DNA of 64,000 nucleotides from Atherinomorus stipes (GCA_023101725.1 JALJCO010010567.1:283001-347000); one strand, 5' to 3'. Positions 1 through 12,636 are shown, counted from the first letter of the stretch. Program-made: numbers and translations. The notes: generated by a model not told the origin, from the sequence alone.

Positions 1-690
1 ACAGAGAGGTTCAAAGAACGCAGTTCCTATAACTACGCCTCCCGAGTTTAGTTATAAGAACTACCCTTGTCTTCAGCGTGCGTTCGCACATGAGGGAGGA
101 CCTTGTTGGGGACCATGTGTGACGCAATCATTGCAACAGTGACATCTATGCCCCAGATGATCTGATACAAAACTGAGGTTTCTCATCTCTTTTATTCAAA
201 GCTATTATAATAATGTTCCGTTCACTAAAGTGTCTGGGCGGCAGCCGCAGATTCTACTGTTATACTTTACAGCTGTATTTGGTCATTAAATTAATGTGAA
301 AATAATTGCTTTTGGACGTTTCAAAATAGTTATAGATTCGGGACATGCACCATTGTGATGGATTTAATAATGAATTTGTACACTACTATAGTAATAGTTC
401 TTGTTATGACAATCTCGGTAAAGAGGTAAACAGCTGTGAGACTTTTTAAATATGGCGGGGCTGGAAGAGGCGGAGCTCACACAAGGGGCGGGGCTTGCCA
501 GTTCTACCAATCACCAAACACCTACATATTTCAGTTCCTATGAAACCCCCAAAAGACCCTGCCTCAGAGTAGGAGCTATAAAAGGTTATAGGAACTGAGG
601 GTCGAGGTCCCTAGTTCCTATATGTTTGAATGCGCAAAGAAACGGCCCGGTTCCCGAAAAACTTTCCTACGGTTCCTACAGTCTGAAAGC
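1..690. repeat. Unidentified repeat-like segment, cut by the window edge
   Basis: The motif GTTCCTATA and its complement TATAGGAAC recur near both ends of this stretch (about 22-30, 585-595 and 612-620), as expected of an inverted-repeat DNA element whose left end is outside the window. I do not recognise the family and see no coding potential or clean target duplication. Confidence 0.3.
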
Positions 691-2123
691 GCCTAATGAT
701 CACATCAGCAGAAAACATCACAGACACTGATTTTGTTCGAATGTGTTGGCAGATGTTCCTACAGTCCTCTGAATTTTTTTCTTACCAAGATTTTGGTGAA
801 TGCCATATTTTTCATAAAAAGTTTGTCAGTGGGATTTAAGAACAAATTTGTTGGTGGATGAGGTCCGATGAAAGGAAACAAAGGCTGGTGAGACCAACTT
901 CCTCTGGCTGATGCAATCCATATGTCTGGGGATCAGAAGACCCTGAAATCCATTCTCAGTTTTCAGTCGATCGATCCCAGTGGACCGGAAGTATCAGACA
1001 CTTGGATGTAATCTAGTGAATCTACAGGGTCTCAATTAGTGGAGATGGAATTCTTCTTATCTGTTCAGGTTTCACTAAACAACTCAGGCTAATAAGAGCG
1101 GTGATTTTCCAAATGAAATTCACAGTGTTGCTTTAATGAGGCTTAATTTGCAGATTAAAAAGAAAGAATATATAACCAGTGACACCATTAGAGGAAAGTG
1201 GAACATTTCATCACTGATGCTTTATGTGCACCCATAAAATCATCTATAATTCAAGTTATGAGCTGCCCTTGTGGTTCAGGAGGCTGCGTGGATGAAGCAA
1301 CAACTGAGAAAGTATCATAATGTGGTGGTCTTCTGATTAAAAACTGCTAAGAACCTATCACTTACTTATGTCACCCTTCCTGCTGAGCAGACTTTGACTG
1401 TTTGACATCAAATATTTACTAACCAATTAGTCAAAAGCTGAGCTTGCGGGAAGAAAACTGTTTTAATTCTTTGAAAAGACTCAAAATACCCTCTGCCCCA
1501 TATTGCTTTCTTTCCAGCCCCAGGCTTCCTCCTTTGTTTTGATCATGCGTTTTATTGTGTGTGAAAGAAAGCTAAAGCTAATGTATGAAGCATGCAGAGA
1601 CTGAAACGCCTCACTAATGAAGTCAGGCTTCACAGAATAATTTCAAAGATAAATGTAATGTGGACATAAAAAGAAGGGAAAAAATGCCAAACTGAAATAA
1701 ATATAAGAAACTTAGATTTCTTATTCTCAATTATCCCGTAATCTTCTGATTTCATAAGCTTTTATGAGAAAAAGAAATAATGATTGTATATAATTGTTGT
1801 TTAACTTGAGTTTTGCCTTTAAAGTTTAGCTTCTGAACTCTGAATTATACAGACAACATACTTAGTAATTTGTTTCCTCCTCTTTTATCATTTTTATTCA
1901 TTTAGGAAGAATTTGTGATACAGGTGCTGCTGGTACTGCACAGATGCTAATTCACATGTAAAAAATCAACAATGTGTAACGCCATTTAGGCTGCATTCAC
2001 ACCAGGATAGTCTGCTACACTCAGTGTGATTGGGGACTCGGTTCAGTTGGGGTGTAACATTTTTCCAGACTGAGTCATGCTGCACTGCTCAAAGGAATCA
2101 GACCTTTCAAAGGGACAAGAGGC
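691..2123. other. No feature recognised
   Basis: AT-rich sequence with no frame worth calling, no RNA gene, no tandem repeat and no obvious transposon terminus. Confidence 0.5.
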
Positions 2124-2765
2124 AGGATGAAAGAACAACTTTCTGTTTTTCAACCTGGACCTTATTTCTAGGAGTACATACGTGCATTCACTCACCGATA
2201 AAATTTCTGCGTCACTTTGAATCCTTCAGAAGATATTACGTTGAGTTGCCCTTCGAGTATAATGGTGGAGACAGGGCAGCCACTATAAGACATTATCTGC
2301 AGCAAAACTCCTTGATTTTCACCAAAACTTTCAGTAGAATGAACGAACGAACGAGTACTATTGTCCTGTGAGTCCAGATTTAGCTTTCCGTTAGTTATCA
2401 GGGCGTTCTACACACTTTTCAGGGCTGCATGTTCACGATGCGTGCTGCCGTAGTACAGCTGGGAAGAGCAAATGCTACCCAGACAACAACAAAAACACAA
2501 TTTGCGAAACTCTGAACTCACAGGACGATAGTACTCATTCGTTCGTTCATTCTACTTAAAGTATTGATGAAATGAAGGAGTTTTGCTGCAGATAATGTCT
2601 TATAGAGAGGCTGCCCCGTCTCCGCCATTTTACTGGATGTACACCAAAGGGCGACTCAAGGTAATATCTTTCAAAGAAGTCAATGCAGAAATGTTATCGG
2701 TGAGTAAATGCACATATAAACTCCTAGAAATACAGTCCAGTTTGAAAAAAACAGAAAGTTATCCT
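2124..2765. repeat. Foldback MITE family A, copy 1
   Basis: The two ends are long reverse complements of each other (roughly 2138-2385 against 2515-2765), separated by about 130 bases. The right end reads TTATCCT then TTAA at 2766-2769. The left terminus is disturbed by a short insertion after AGGAT. The same arms and loop recur at 15761, 55378 and 57210. It has no coding capacity, so it would depend on a transposase supplied in trans. Short frames readable through it are accidental. Confidence 0.85.
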
Positions 2766-2769
2766 TTAA

Positions 2770-3389
2770 GAAATGAGACTTGCAGCTGGTGGTGCGGGTA
2801 ACTGCAGCCACCAGCCAAGCTGGCACGGGAGCATAAACTGGTGCTATAACGTTGTTTATACGCTGATAGTCTTTTTCTTCGTAGTGACACTTTTTAGTGT
2901 CTTTCAGTCGATCTGGATTGTAATCTGACGGCAGAAGAATCCATAACTATCCCCTACAGTATTTGAATCCACTGCAACCATCTCCTTCCTGGATCAAAAC
3001 TGTCGGGGACAGTTTGATGCAGGATTGATGCAGCATCAATGACGTCACATTCGCAGGACTGCACGGGAAATTCAGCACTGAATCGCAGCGCATTATGCAG
3101 CACACAGCCTGTACAAGACAACGGAGAGAGACGTGGGTGGACTCGTTCTTTTTGATTTTTAAGGCTTCATCACCCATTAGTATTAAAAACTGGACATGCT
3201 TGTTTATTCTTTCACAATTCCTGCCTCTAGTCCCTTTAAGTACTTTCTCGGCTATTGAGTGTAGCTGAATACAAAGCGCAGCCACAGTAAACAGGTTTCC
3301 GCACATGAGTCAAAAAGCTGCAGGTGTCCTCATTGTAACATGAGATGTCATCTACATACTGACCGTAAATGCTTTATCTTTTTGTGAGG
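2770..3389. other. No feature recognised
   Basis: Mixed-composition sequence with no conserved protein similarity that I can recognise on either strand and no repeat terminus. Confidence 0.4.
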
Positions 3390-3890
3390 GATGAACCAGA
3401 AGAGGTGGAGGAGATGGGACTAGAAAAGCACCCGGAGAGCGCAGACCTCCACCAAGCAGCTCATGCCCCCCTCATATTGTGATTCCCACCTAAACTTTTA
3501 TTGCTACGTGTCTTTTATTAAATGTTTCTGTTTATAAAGTTTCAACAGGAAAGTTCAGAGTTCATCATGTACCTGCTACATTATATAACTCATTGAGATT
3601 CTTTCTTGTAATTTTTTACCAAACACTCGGGCCATCTCTATGAAGTTATAAGCAAAAAATCCAAAATTTGGCTCATCTCACAATGATAAAGAATCCTTTA
3701 AAACATTTCTGGATCCGGAAGGTGATCCAGATCACCTCCTACATTTAATGGATTTATTCTTGGGCTGAGGCACACGGCTGGTGAAGATTTCAGTTCAATC
3801 CATCCAGTACTTTTCCATTAAGTTGCTGACAGACAGACAAACAAACCAGTGCTATGAAAAACATAACCTCCTTGGTGGGAGGTAAAAAAA
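3390..3890 (+). repeat. 3' end of a fish non-LTR retrotransposon (RTE-like), decayed
   Basis: The stretch holds a run of phrases I know from a very common fish repeat: the gagcgcagacctcc block near 3437, the warning-like gatccggaaggtgatccag block near 3713, a caatccatccagtac block near 3797, and the end cataacctccttggtggg, then aggta and A-rich sequence at 3881-3890. That order and the A-rich end suggest the 3' untranslated end of a LINE on the plus strand. The clade is from memory and not certain. No reverse transcriptase frame is present. Confidence 0.5.
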
Positions 3891-4008
3891 CTTCATGGTG
3901 AAGATGCTCATCTTTGTCCATCACTGCTGGCCAGTGTTCTGATATCTCATCCTACCCGTGGAGACGCATGTGCAGCATTATATGACAGGACAGCCCAGAT
4001 GGACAGAA

Positions 4009-4235
4009 CACTGCAAATTAAAATCTTACCAAGTACATTTTTCTAATTTCTTGTCAAAATATCTCATCACACTCAAAATACGACCAAGTTACCTAAAGGG
4101 AAACATTTCAGGGAGATAAAGGAACTTGTTTTAAGGCAATGCATCTTATTTCAATAAATCTTATCAAGAAAATTTTTCTTGTCCCATTGGAAGGATTTTT
4201 TTTTTTTTGCTTATTACAAGCAAAAGAACTTAAAA

Positions 4236-4329
<94 letters not shown>

Positions 4330-4370
4330 TATTTTAAGAGTGGCCAATATTTTTTCAGTTAGTTTGCACA
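4009..4370. mobile_element. CACTA/EnSpm-like non-autonomous element, copy 1
   Basis: It starts CACTGCAAAT at 4009 and runs through blocks shared in inverted order with 15637-16880 (gtgatgagatattttgac and cttgataagattt, seen here as complements near 4061 and 4158). The CACTG terminus is typical of fish EnSpm-like elements. A long (TA)n splits the right part. No transposase is encoded. Confidence 0.6.
4236..4326. repeat. (TA)n microsatellite
   Basis: About 45 TA units with one G interruption near 4248. The apparent Ile-Tyr-rich frames on both strands here are this repeat translated. Confidence 0.98.
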
Positions 4371-7121
4371 TTCACAATGAATGAAGCGGCTTTGCGAACG
4401 AACAAACAAGGATTCCAGCTGGTGTGAATGCCAGTCCACTCAGATTTTCCAGATAAATCAAACTAAAAACTATCTTCTTATTTCTTTTCCCCCTTTTTTT
4501 TGTTGAGAGTAAGCATTGTGTAATATTATCCAGTATGTCAGATAAATGTTGCACAATCTCTGATCTAAACCAACTTCACCAAACAAAATGCTTCTTCAGC
4601 AGATTGTTCCCAAGCCAAATCTGAGTCAGGTGTGTGTCAGCAGGTAAAACCTGCAGACCACTGGCCTAGAGGACCGGAGTTGTTGACCCCTGATTCACTG
4701 CAAGCGGCCCTGTCAGTGTCCCCTATGTCCCCAGCTCGTCTCTTCCTTTAATGTCTGGTTCAGGCCTTGTGACTGCTCACCACCTTCCCTCCAGCAGCAT
4801 AATGAGGATGCTTGCAGTTGAGGGTCTAACTCTCCCAAATGACATTGGATGCTTTTCTGTCAGCCTCTAATATTGCCATACTTTGTGCCTCTGGGTACCG
4901 CGTGCACGTCTCAGAGGCACAACTAAAGCAAGCAACAATTTGTTATTGAGAAAATGTTGGTTGACATTGACAGATTTTGTTATTTATTTATTATTTAGTG
5001 TCAGAATTGTTGCTGTAGAGAACAGCCAGTTTCAGCTGAAAATGTATAATATTTATAGGAAAACTGAGTGAAAAGATTAAATTCACAGGCCTGACAGGTA
5101 AACAATGGCCTGACAACCACTCCTAAAAGTTCTGATTGCATGCTTTCTGGAACAATATACTTGTAACTATTATGATTAAATACAAAATTCTGATTTATAT
5201 GAAAATAAAATTTAAAAAAACTACTGTATCAGTATGCATGTGTGCACTATTTCCTAGCTTTGCTTGTATTTCTGGTGTCTGTTTCTCTTCATCACTTTCT
5301 GAATACATTTGGAAACAAAGAGGTTTACAAAGAAGCTTTTAAATTCAAATTCAGCTGCCATGGGATTCACCAACAACCTTAACAAGTAAGCGAGAGTAGA
5401 ACTGCTGAGAGAGGGGAGCAGAGGCTAGGAGCGGGGTGGTGCCCCCCAACTATAATCACACTCTGGAGCCAGTGAAGTTGCAGATCTTCAGTATGTGCGG
5501 TGCAGCCTCGGCTCACTGCAGCTTGCTCGGCCTTCTGCTTCTTTACTGCCAAACGGAGGCGCAGCCCTGCATGCATTAGTAGTGTATTGATGAAAGGATG
5601 CAAATGCCTTGTGGCAGCGCGATCCGTGCTTCAATACCATCTGAGGCTGACGCAATCTATAGGACTCCAGACAACAGGGTTCCCCATAGGGGATACTTTG
5701 TGTGTGGTTATCTGAGCCATGCAACATTATACAGCAGACTTCAGAGAAGAATTTCCTCCACAGAAAAACGTAAAAGATTATTTTACAATGCAACACGTGC
5801 AACTCTAAAGATTTTAAAATATTACTCATTTTACGAAACTAAGAATTTCTTTCATTTTTCTGCCTATATGTCACATCTACATGACAAAATCATCACGGGA
5901 ATCAATCTTCATTAGTTTTACTGTTTCACGCCTATTTCATTTTCCACTTAATATCCCGCAACAAAATTTTATTCCTTGTTGAATCCCATTACATCCACAG
6001 ATACAGCCTCATTTTCCTATGCAGATCAATGAAGCTTCATCTTTTTTTTTATGAAGCGTTATAGACATTTTAATCTAAAATGATGACATCTCCGTGAATG
6101 AAAAGGCTACATATGAAAAATAAGTCCCACATCCATAAAATCTCCCATATGATGAGTGAAAGAAAAATGGATGAAATTACACCCATGACGATTACAGCAG
6201 GTCTGGCATTACACTCAATTTACCTCAATTGTATTACATCATTTTACAGCAGTCAGTCAATGGCTCGGCCCCGAGGACTGCAAGGACAACGCTGATGCAT
6301 GCATTTCACCCAGACAAGATGGCTCGCACATTGTGACAAATCATTCACTCACTGGCGTTAACTGAATGTGGAAGAATCTTCGTTTCGGAAAGTCGCTGCT
6401 TTGTGGTTGTAATTTAACTCCCTGGCAGACTTTTCCTGACATTCACTGTAATCACTGTGAGTCCAATTAATGTTACATTATGGTGATTTGTAGGGTATAC
6501 ATTGGCAGTCTTTCATTGTATCTTACCAGATTCAGCAGCACAGCTCTAATTGCAGCCCTCTGGGGATAATAAAGCGCTACTGAATATTGGAACAGGATAC
6601 GACAGAGGACCGATACTTTTTATTACTATCTATGTTCTTAGTTCTGGTGGTGGCCGTGGGTGCGGCTACGGAACATTAAATGCAAATTACATACAAGAAA
6701 CAGTAAAAAGTTGACCCTGATACGGAGGGCTTTTCTTTTGCTCTGTTTCCCTAAGCTGATCAGGTTGAGAGGCGTATTGATTGTTTCGCCACTGACCATC
6801 AGCTGAGGAGCCAACAGAGAGTGAAAAAGTGAAGGGACATCCCCGAGGAAAAAAATAAAGCAGGAGAAAAACTATTGTAGCCTGAGCGTTAAACAGCTGC
6901 TGCAGGTTTTTGTGACTGGAACTTCCGTTAATCAGGGAATGTCTGGATAAACCTTTAAGGAGAGACTTTATTTCTGAGTAAACTGTAGCACCAACACATG
7001 ACATTTCCCCCAAAATAAGATGTCTGTAACAGCTAGCTAGCTGTCACACTGCTAAGCTAATGTAACGTTCCAGTAGATGTCGGCTAGAAATGTTTCCCAT
7101 CTGCTCAGAAGTCGGACTTCA
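4371..7121. other. Mostly unassigned; half of a hAT-like MITE inside
   Basis: No host exon or RNA gene recognised. The only assigned piece is 4621-4692. Frames at 5.4-5.9 kb overlap on both strands without any recognisable domain and are treated as chance. Confidence 0.45.
4621..4692. repeat. Half copy of palindromic hAT-like MITE family K
   Basis: Runs from the gtcaggtgtg block through acctgcagaccactgg and ends at the terminus GACCCCTG. It matches the right half of the copy at 58751-58960; the left half is missing. Confidence 0.6.
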
Positions 7122-7484
7122 TAGCCCCTTTCAGACTTGCACTGGAAAGCGGTAATATTGCGGACTCTGTCCTTTATAACGCTGCATTCAGACATGCGTT
7201 ACGCTCTTTTACCCCGGTGATGTAGCGGACATGTACCGACTGGACCCCATGTCACAAGAGCGGAAATGTTGCGACACGTCGTTTTGGCTGAATGCACAAG
7301 GAAATGTTCCAGACAAAGTTAAAAGGAGAGCGGGGCTGTGCTGACTTTTCTGCAACATTTCCTGATGTCTGAAAGCACCCGGGACGCGATAAGTCTGCAA
7401 GGAAGTGGCATGTTTGAAAAGACGAGTCCGTTTAAAGAGCAGATGAACTTTACCGCTCATGTTCCGCAATGCAAGTCTGAAAAT
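7122..7484. repeat. Palindromic MITE with TTTCAGACTTGCA ends
   Basis: The left end CTTTCAGACTTGCACT (7128-7143) is the reverse complement, with few differences, of the right end ATGCAAGTCTGAAAA at about 7469-7483. Inner GGAAAGCGG and CCGCTCATG blocks also pair loosely. About 360 bases, non-coding. The superfamily is not assigned; fish repeats of this look are usually called Harbinger- or hAT-like. Confidence 0.6.
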
Positions 7485-8173
7485 AGTCCATGTTAAGACA
7501 TCTCCTCTATGAAACTGAAAAGCGCTCTGATGTACCGACCTATAATATCTATAATAAAGCGTGTATCCGACATGTTGCCTGTAATGATTAACAATGTCTT
7601 GTATTATTGTTCTTATAAAGGATGTCCTGTCACCCTACAGATCCACAAAGTTTCCACACTGTGTTCCCTGGCCAAGGAAGCCAGAACCATCCATGATGAA
7701 GACCATCCATGATGAAGACCATCCAGTCCATTGCTGATACAAATAAAAAACACATTCCCACAATGTCCCCGTCTTTTTATTCTGACAGAATATGATAGCT
7801 ACAGATTATACTACACAACAGTAGTAAGTGGTTAAAATGAGGTCAGCCTCGTAGATTTTACTGTTTATACAGCACTTGTGTATGTTTAATGGACTTTACA
7901 ATATATTAGTTTAACTCATACTGCTGTATTTTTGCAGTATTGTCCACCAGGGTTGGAAAATCTGAACTGTTGTAGTGCTGACGTAGGCGTTAACCAATCA
8001 GAGACTCAGTATGTCTCAATGTCGTGAAGCAGACACATTTTCCAACAGGACAGGAAATACGGAGGAGACTCTATTTCTCTTCACTCCACGGAGACAGTGG
8101 AGGATGAACTGTAATCTGCGTCCGTTCCTGGGTTTCCACACAGCGGGTTCAAGATTTGCTGTCCTGATGGGAT
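7485..8173. other. Unassigned, with a short 16-bp tandem repeat
   Basis: At about 7687-7725 a 16-base unit (ccatccatgatgaaga) is repeated about 2.5 times. Otherwise nothing recognised. Confidence 0.5.
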
Positions 8174-8177
8174 TTAA

Positions 8178-9347
8178 AGGAGCCCTATCATGAAAAATGG
8201 ACTTTTAAGAGCTTTTCAGCATGTTACTGTGTTATTTCCTCAAAAAAGAAACTTCTTTTAAGTCGTTTTTTTTTTCTTCATTTGTGCATATCTGAGTAAT
8301 TTATTTGAATATTCAGGCCAAGCTGTGGCTTCCTTAACATAACTGACTGACACCGGTATACGCAACGAGGTGGCACCAATCACGAAGCAACAAACACGCA
8401 TGCGCAGCATCGTAGCAAGACGCCCTCTTTGTTCAACAGAAACTCAAAGAGAATCCTAACCTATACACACTCTCTGAGGAAGAAACTAACAGCTGCAGGA
8501 AGATTTCCTCAGAGACAAACAGCCATCAGCTAACAGACATTTGCTCCAGAGTTCAGGAGAATTTTTCTTTAGTTTATTTTTTTATTTTTTAAGTTCTAGA
8601 GGACGGCAAGTTGGGAAAAATGTGGTTGCGTTCGGAGTGGGAGTTTATTTGTTGTACTGGACAAATCGACTTGCCAGACGTGGTTGGATTATAACTTCAG
8701 AAGCAGAAAAAAACCTCAACTTTGTGTGTGAACTTCACTCCTGACAACTTCATGAATCTCGGCCAGTGAAGTGTTTTTTCTCGGGGATTACTTCTGAAAC
8801 CTGACGCAGTTCCTACTATAAAAACACACATGGACAGACAACAACACCGGTGAGTGAAACACATCTCTCAGCTCAGTGCTAATTGTTAGCCTATGATTTG
8901 TTCGCTAATTTACTTACTTGTCAGGGGTCTCTGTGGTACTTCTGTGGTACTGCGTGTACTTCAAACTCCATATCAGACTCTGGGTTGAGCATACAGCTCC
9001 ATAACAGGCTGGTCCATTTTATCCCGTCGATCATGGTCCGATTATCCATCAATGTTTACATATAACATTCATGTAAGCTGCCGGTGCTACAATCAATTCT
9101 GTGATTCTTCAGAATAAGTGTCTCTTCCGGGGCGACGTCATGAAATGGGCGTAAAACATGTTGCAATTGGTCGAGAGCTCCGTGGTTCAGTACAGTCAGC
9201 CATCTTACTTCCGTGTTGGAAATTAGATGCATAGAAAAACTAATATTTAACACCAAATTAGTTTCTATAGTAGCGACGGGAACATATCTAGCTCATAAAT
9301 GCCATTATTTGACTTTTGGAACATTTGAAAAGCATGATACAGCTCCT
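8178..9347. mobile_element. TTAA-flanked MITE family B (T2/Kolobok-type)
   Basis: TTAA occurs at 8174-8177 and 9348-9351. Between them the element begins AGGAGCCCTATCATG and ends CATGATACAGCTCCT, imperfect inverted repeats. The interior (about 1.17 kb) contains poly-T and no transposase. TTAAAGGRR-type termini are those of the T2 MITEs described in Xenopus and linked to the Kolobok superfamily; that assignment here is by terminus only. Confidence 0.75.
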
Positions 9348-9351
9348 TTAA

Positions 9352-10535
9352 TGGGCTTATAATGCCGTCCCGTTGTGGGACTGCAGGTAGTTAAACTGGG
9401 CCTGAACGCAACTCATTTGTAAATAAAGAACTTGAACGTGAGCTCCTTCAGATTACAGGGTCCTTTAACAGTCACTGCTTACATTTACACATGGTTCCCA
9501 CTACGTTACCCACAAAGCACTGCTGCATAACAAACCGTCAACGCTCCTTGGTAACGTCGCTGCAGGAGGTACAGACCTAGAGTTCATTTTGGGTGATATG
9601 CAGACATTGTGCAAGTTTTTGATGCATCAGTAATGTGTGGCCACAAGTTAATTATCTCGTTCCCACATGTTAGAAATGGAATATCATCTGGTGGCCATGC
9701 ATTCGTAACGCACGGCCACCACTTATTTATTTATTTTTCTGCCAGTCTCCCAGAGGGGATCCTGTAATGGATGTTAACTGGATTGTAATTGGACTAAAAT
9801 GAATTGGACTGCATTTATAAATGTAATTTCTCATGAAATGCTGCTGTACAAATAAAGCTGAATTGAACTGAAGTGTGTGTAACTGACATCGGTGTGAGAG
9901 CATATCATTAGTCTAGTTCTTCAACTTAATCCTTTTGATTTATGATGTTTTCTGACTTCACTTGAAGCTCCTGTTGCTATCAAATGATATTAGTAGCTGA
10001 GTTAAAGATTGTAGGTAAACACAGGGAATTATATTCATGTCAACCTCATCATTGATCAGCCACTGAAAAGACTCGACAACGAATATCAATTGGGATACTG
10101 CGCCAGTTCAGGTTAAACAGCATTTATTAGCTAACATTATGACAAATGCAACTTAATGTCATGATAGAAGATGTAATCAGTGCTCTGATATAGATTGGTC
10201 TATAGTTTGGTGACATTTCTCTTTAATATTTTTCAGGTTCAAAAACCAAGTAAATTGTTATTACTGTAAAAACCGACTAGTGCTCAGCATGACTATGCAA
10301 CCAGACTCACCTTGAGTAATCATTTTACTCTACCATAACCACGAACAGAGGCACTTAAAAAAACTATAATGAATAGGGCTGTGACATTTTGGAATATGCT
10401 CACATCTAAAAATAGAAATAAAATAATAAAACAGAAAATAGGATATTAATAGTTAAATAAGAAATAAATGTAAGGCCAGTTATTAATATGTTAAAGTTGT
10501 TTTTACTGTTAAAATTAGCCTTATTCAGTAAGTCA
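9352..10535. other. Unassigned, apart from a LINE/SINE tail
   Basis: AT-rich with no coding signal. The one recognisable piece is the tail at 9720-9875. Confidence 0.45.
9720..9875 (+). repeat. 3' tail of an L2-type LINE or its SINE partner
   Basis: The phrase gctgctgtacaaataaag followed by ctgaattgaactga (9840-9873) is the usual 3' end of fish L2 elements and of SINEs that borrowed it, terminating in a short degenerate microsatellite. No coding part is attached, so LINE and SINE cannot be told apart. Confidence 0.55.
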
Positions 10536-10540
10536 GTATG

Positions 10541-10572
10541 GGCGCCGCCATCTTGGCCTAAGACTTCCGGTT
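10541..10572 (+). promoter_or_regulatory. YY1-like and ETS-like motifs, promoter-type pair
   Basis: GCCGCCATCTTGG at 10544-10556 is a full match to the YY1 consensus (complement CAAGATGGCGGC). ACTTCCGG at 10563-10570 is an ETS core. The pair is common at TATA-less promoters. Several repeats in this window also carry CCATCTT, so this may be a remnant of a transposon promoter rather than a live host promoter. Confidence 0.35.
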
Positions 10573-10660
10573 AGTCAGTGTTGGGGTAGTCTACCACTGC
10601 CTCCGCGGCAGTTCCATGGATGAGCTACATGAACAGATTTAATGCTACAAGTCTTCAAAC

Positions 10661-10762
10661 ATGAGCAGCATTCATTGCTTTTCTGCCTGTGCCATGACAA
10701 CTGGAAGGAGAGAATAAGACACTTTTTTTAGATTCCATCAGAATTTCTGCTCCGACAGCTAA
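10661..10762 (+). pseudogene. Very weak THAP-domain-like remnant
   Basis: Reading from ATG at 10661 gives MSSIHCF. After a one-base shift the next frame gives CLCHDNWKERIRHFF, and after another shift RFHQNFCSDS and a stop. Cysteines followed by HxNW and a late RF are the order seen at the start of THAP zinc fingers, found in many host and P-element-like transposon proteins. Two shifts are needed, so if real it is dead. The match is short and may be chance. Confidence 0.15.
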
Positions 10763-10935
10763 CGGTGCTAGCCTTGGCTGCTAACAGTAGTAGCTGCTCT
10801 CTAGTGGTGGACTCTGCTTTATTCTTTAATCATGGTCGATGCTCTAAGAACAACTTTAATAATCAGTTCAGCGCCTGCCTTTTGTAGGAGTTTAGCTCTC
10901 AGATGAAGCTTCATTATGTACAGTAGCATCCTTAA

Positions 10936-11946
10936 AGGTGTCATAACCTGCTGTTTTACATCCACAATCCTTAAATTATCTTCAAATTAAATTTTTAATT
11001 CTAGTTGGGTGGGAGGAAAATTTAATGAACTCATTTTAACCTCTTTTTATCTCCAACTTTTGTTTGTCGCGAGAACACGTACGAGAGTTAGAGCTGTCTG
11101 TAAGCGCGTTCATGAGGCAAGCGTCAAAGCCAAAACAAAGTTTTATCAGGACAGAGCAGGTGAAGGAAATGATGTCCCAGCAGAGAAAAACGTGATAAAA
11201 ACGTAACGGCACGGTTGATAGAGAGGATCCGCGGAGTAAAAGGGCTGGACTCTGATGAATATAAGGAGCGGACGTCTGACGTGAAGTTAACCAAACACTG
11301 TTAGCTTCTTTAGCTACATTAGCAGCTTGTTCGCTCGTCTACCACCGTTTACTGGTCTCTGACACAAAAGATAATAAGTTACACAGCAGCAACACTTACT
11401 GACTGCACATCCTCACTGATAAATATAATCCACTGCTCCCTGGTAAAGCTGTCCCTCCTGTTAAAGCACTAAAAACTGCTGAATTTCTCCCGAGGCAACT
11501 CAGCACGGCAATCTCCCCCCTCCTCCTCCTCCTCCTTGTCGCCGGCGTCCTTTCTTACAAAGCTGATTTACTCCGTGGCAGGTAATCAGCTGCCTTCAGG
11601 TGGTGCTAAAGACGCTAGCTTAGCAGCTTGCTCGCAGCCTCTCTAGTTCACGTCATAACAGCTGGTCATAACTCCTCCGTGGCAGGTAATCAGCTGCTTT
11701 TAGGTGGCGCTAAAGAGGCTAGCCTAGCAGCTAGCAGCCTCTGTAGTTCACGTCATTCGGAGAAAGAAATCCAAACCCCGTACTGTTGAGAGCGCGTGCT
11801 TGTGGCCGATTCTGGTGAGAAGAGAGAGCCCGCACTCAAAGACGAAGTTACTTTCACTCTCCGGAGTTTGTGGCACGTTATAACTGAGGTCCTGTTCCAG
11901 TACACGTTTTAACGTGAAAAAGTGGGATTACCGGGTGATGACACCT
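10936..11946. mobile_element. TTAA-flanked MITE family C, copy 1
   Basis: Flanked by TTAA at 10932-10935 and 11947-11950. It begins AGGTGTCATAACC and ends GGGTGATGACACCT. A second copy lies inverted at 39838-40552. This copy is about 300 bases longer, largely because of an imperfect tandem duplication of a roughly 100-base block (about 11565-11755, each carrying ctccgtggcaggtaatcagc) that copy 2 lacks. The readable frame near 11009-11206, also present in copy 2, is part of the element and has no known domain. Confidence 0.85.
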
Positions 11947-11950
11947 TTAA

Positions 11951-12529
11951 AACAACTTCGACTTCTGCCCTAATATAGCGAACTTAGTATAATGGCAAAC
12001 AACAACAGCACAGAGCATCGGCTCAAAGAGATTATTGCTAGGGGAATTATAATTGTTGTGATCATAAAGTCCCGTTTTGTTCAAATAAACGTACCCTCTA
12101 TCCAGGTATGAGCGGACACAGTGAAAAGGGTCAATATGGCAGCCGTGTGGCTGCAGGACCGTCCCATCCTTGCCATACCGGAGCATCCACACTCCGTTAG
12201 CTCGTACTGACACCCAGGCCAAGTGAGAGGTTGCTGGTTGGACTTGGACTGACGCCAGCTTTCTTCTTCATGCAATACATCATGGCCGACTTTTACGCCC
12301 TCGAAATTATTTTATTGTCATTTTCAGCAAAATCAGACAGCGTTTTTCATTGTGGTCTGTTATCTGCCACTGCAGCGCCCAGACATCAGCTGATCGCTTC
12401 ATTCTCACCTGATTTCTGCTGCGGCTGCCTGCTTGGTGACTTATTTGTGAAAAGTTCTGATTTCCTCATTACATCTGATATGAAAGAGTGCAGGATGATT
12501 GAGTGGAGCTGAGTATGTACTTATTAGGG
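11951..12529. other. No feature recognised
   Basis: Overlapping short frames on both strands without recognisable domains; no repeat terminus. Confidence 0.4.
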
Positions 12530-12595
12530 ATGGTTCTGCTGGGTGGAGCTTTTCCTGTATATATATCCAGGAAAAGCTCCACCCAGCAGAACCAT
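12530..12595. repeat. Perfect hairpin, 28-nt arms and 10-nt loop
   Basis: The arm at 12530-12557 is the exact reverse complement of 12568-12595; the loop is TATATATATC. It sits directly before an AT microsatellite. The left arm overlaps TAGGGATGG, a hAT-type terminus. Confidence 0.95.
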
Positions 12596-12598
12596 ATA

Positions 12599-12636
<38 letters not shown>

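Noticed and set aside
4108..4384. Frames rich in Ile-Tyr on both strands
   Set aside because: They are the (TA)n microsatellite translated; the same holds at 19566-19775 and 46724-47110.
12530..12595. microRNA precursor
   Set aside because: Perfect 28-nt arms with an AT loop and an adjoining microsatellite are unlike typical microRNA precursors; no expression evidence is available.
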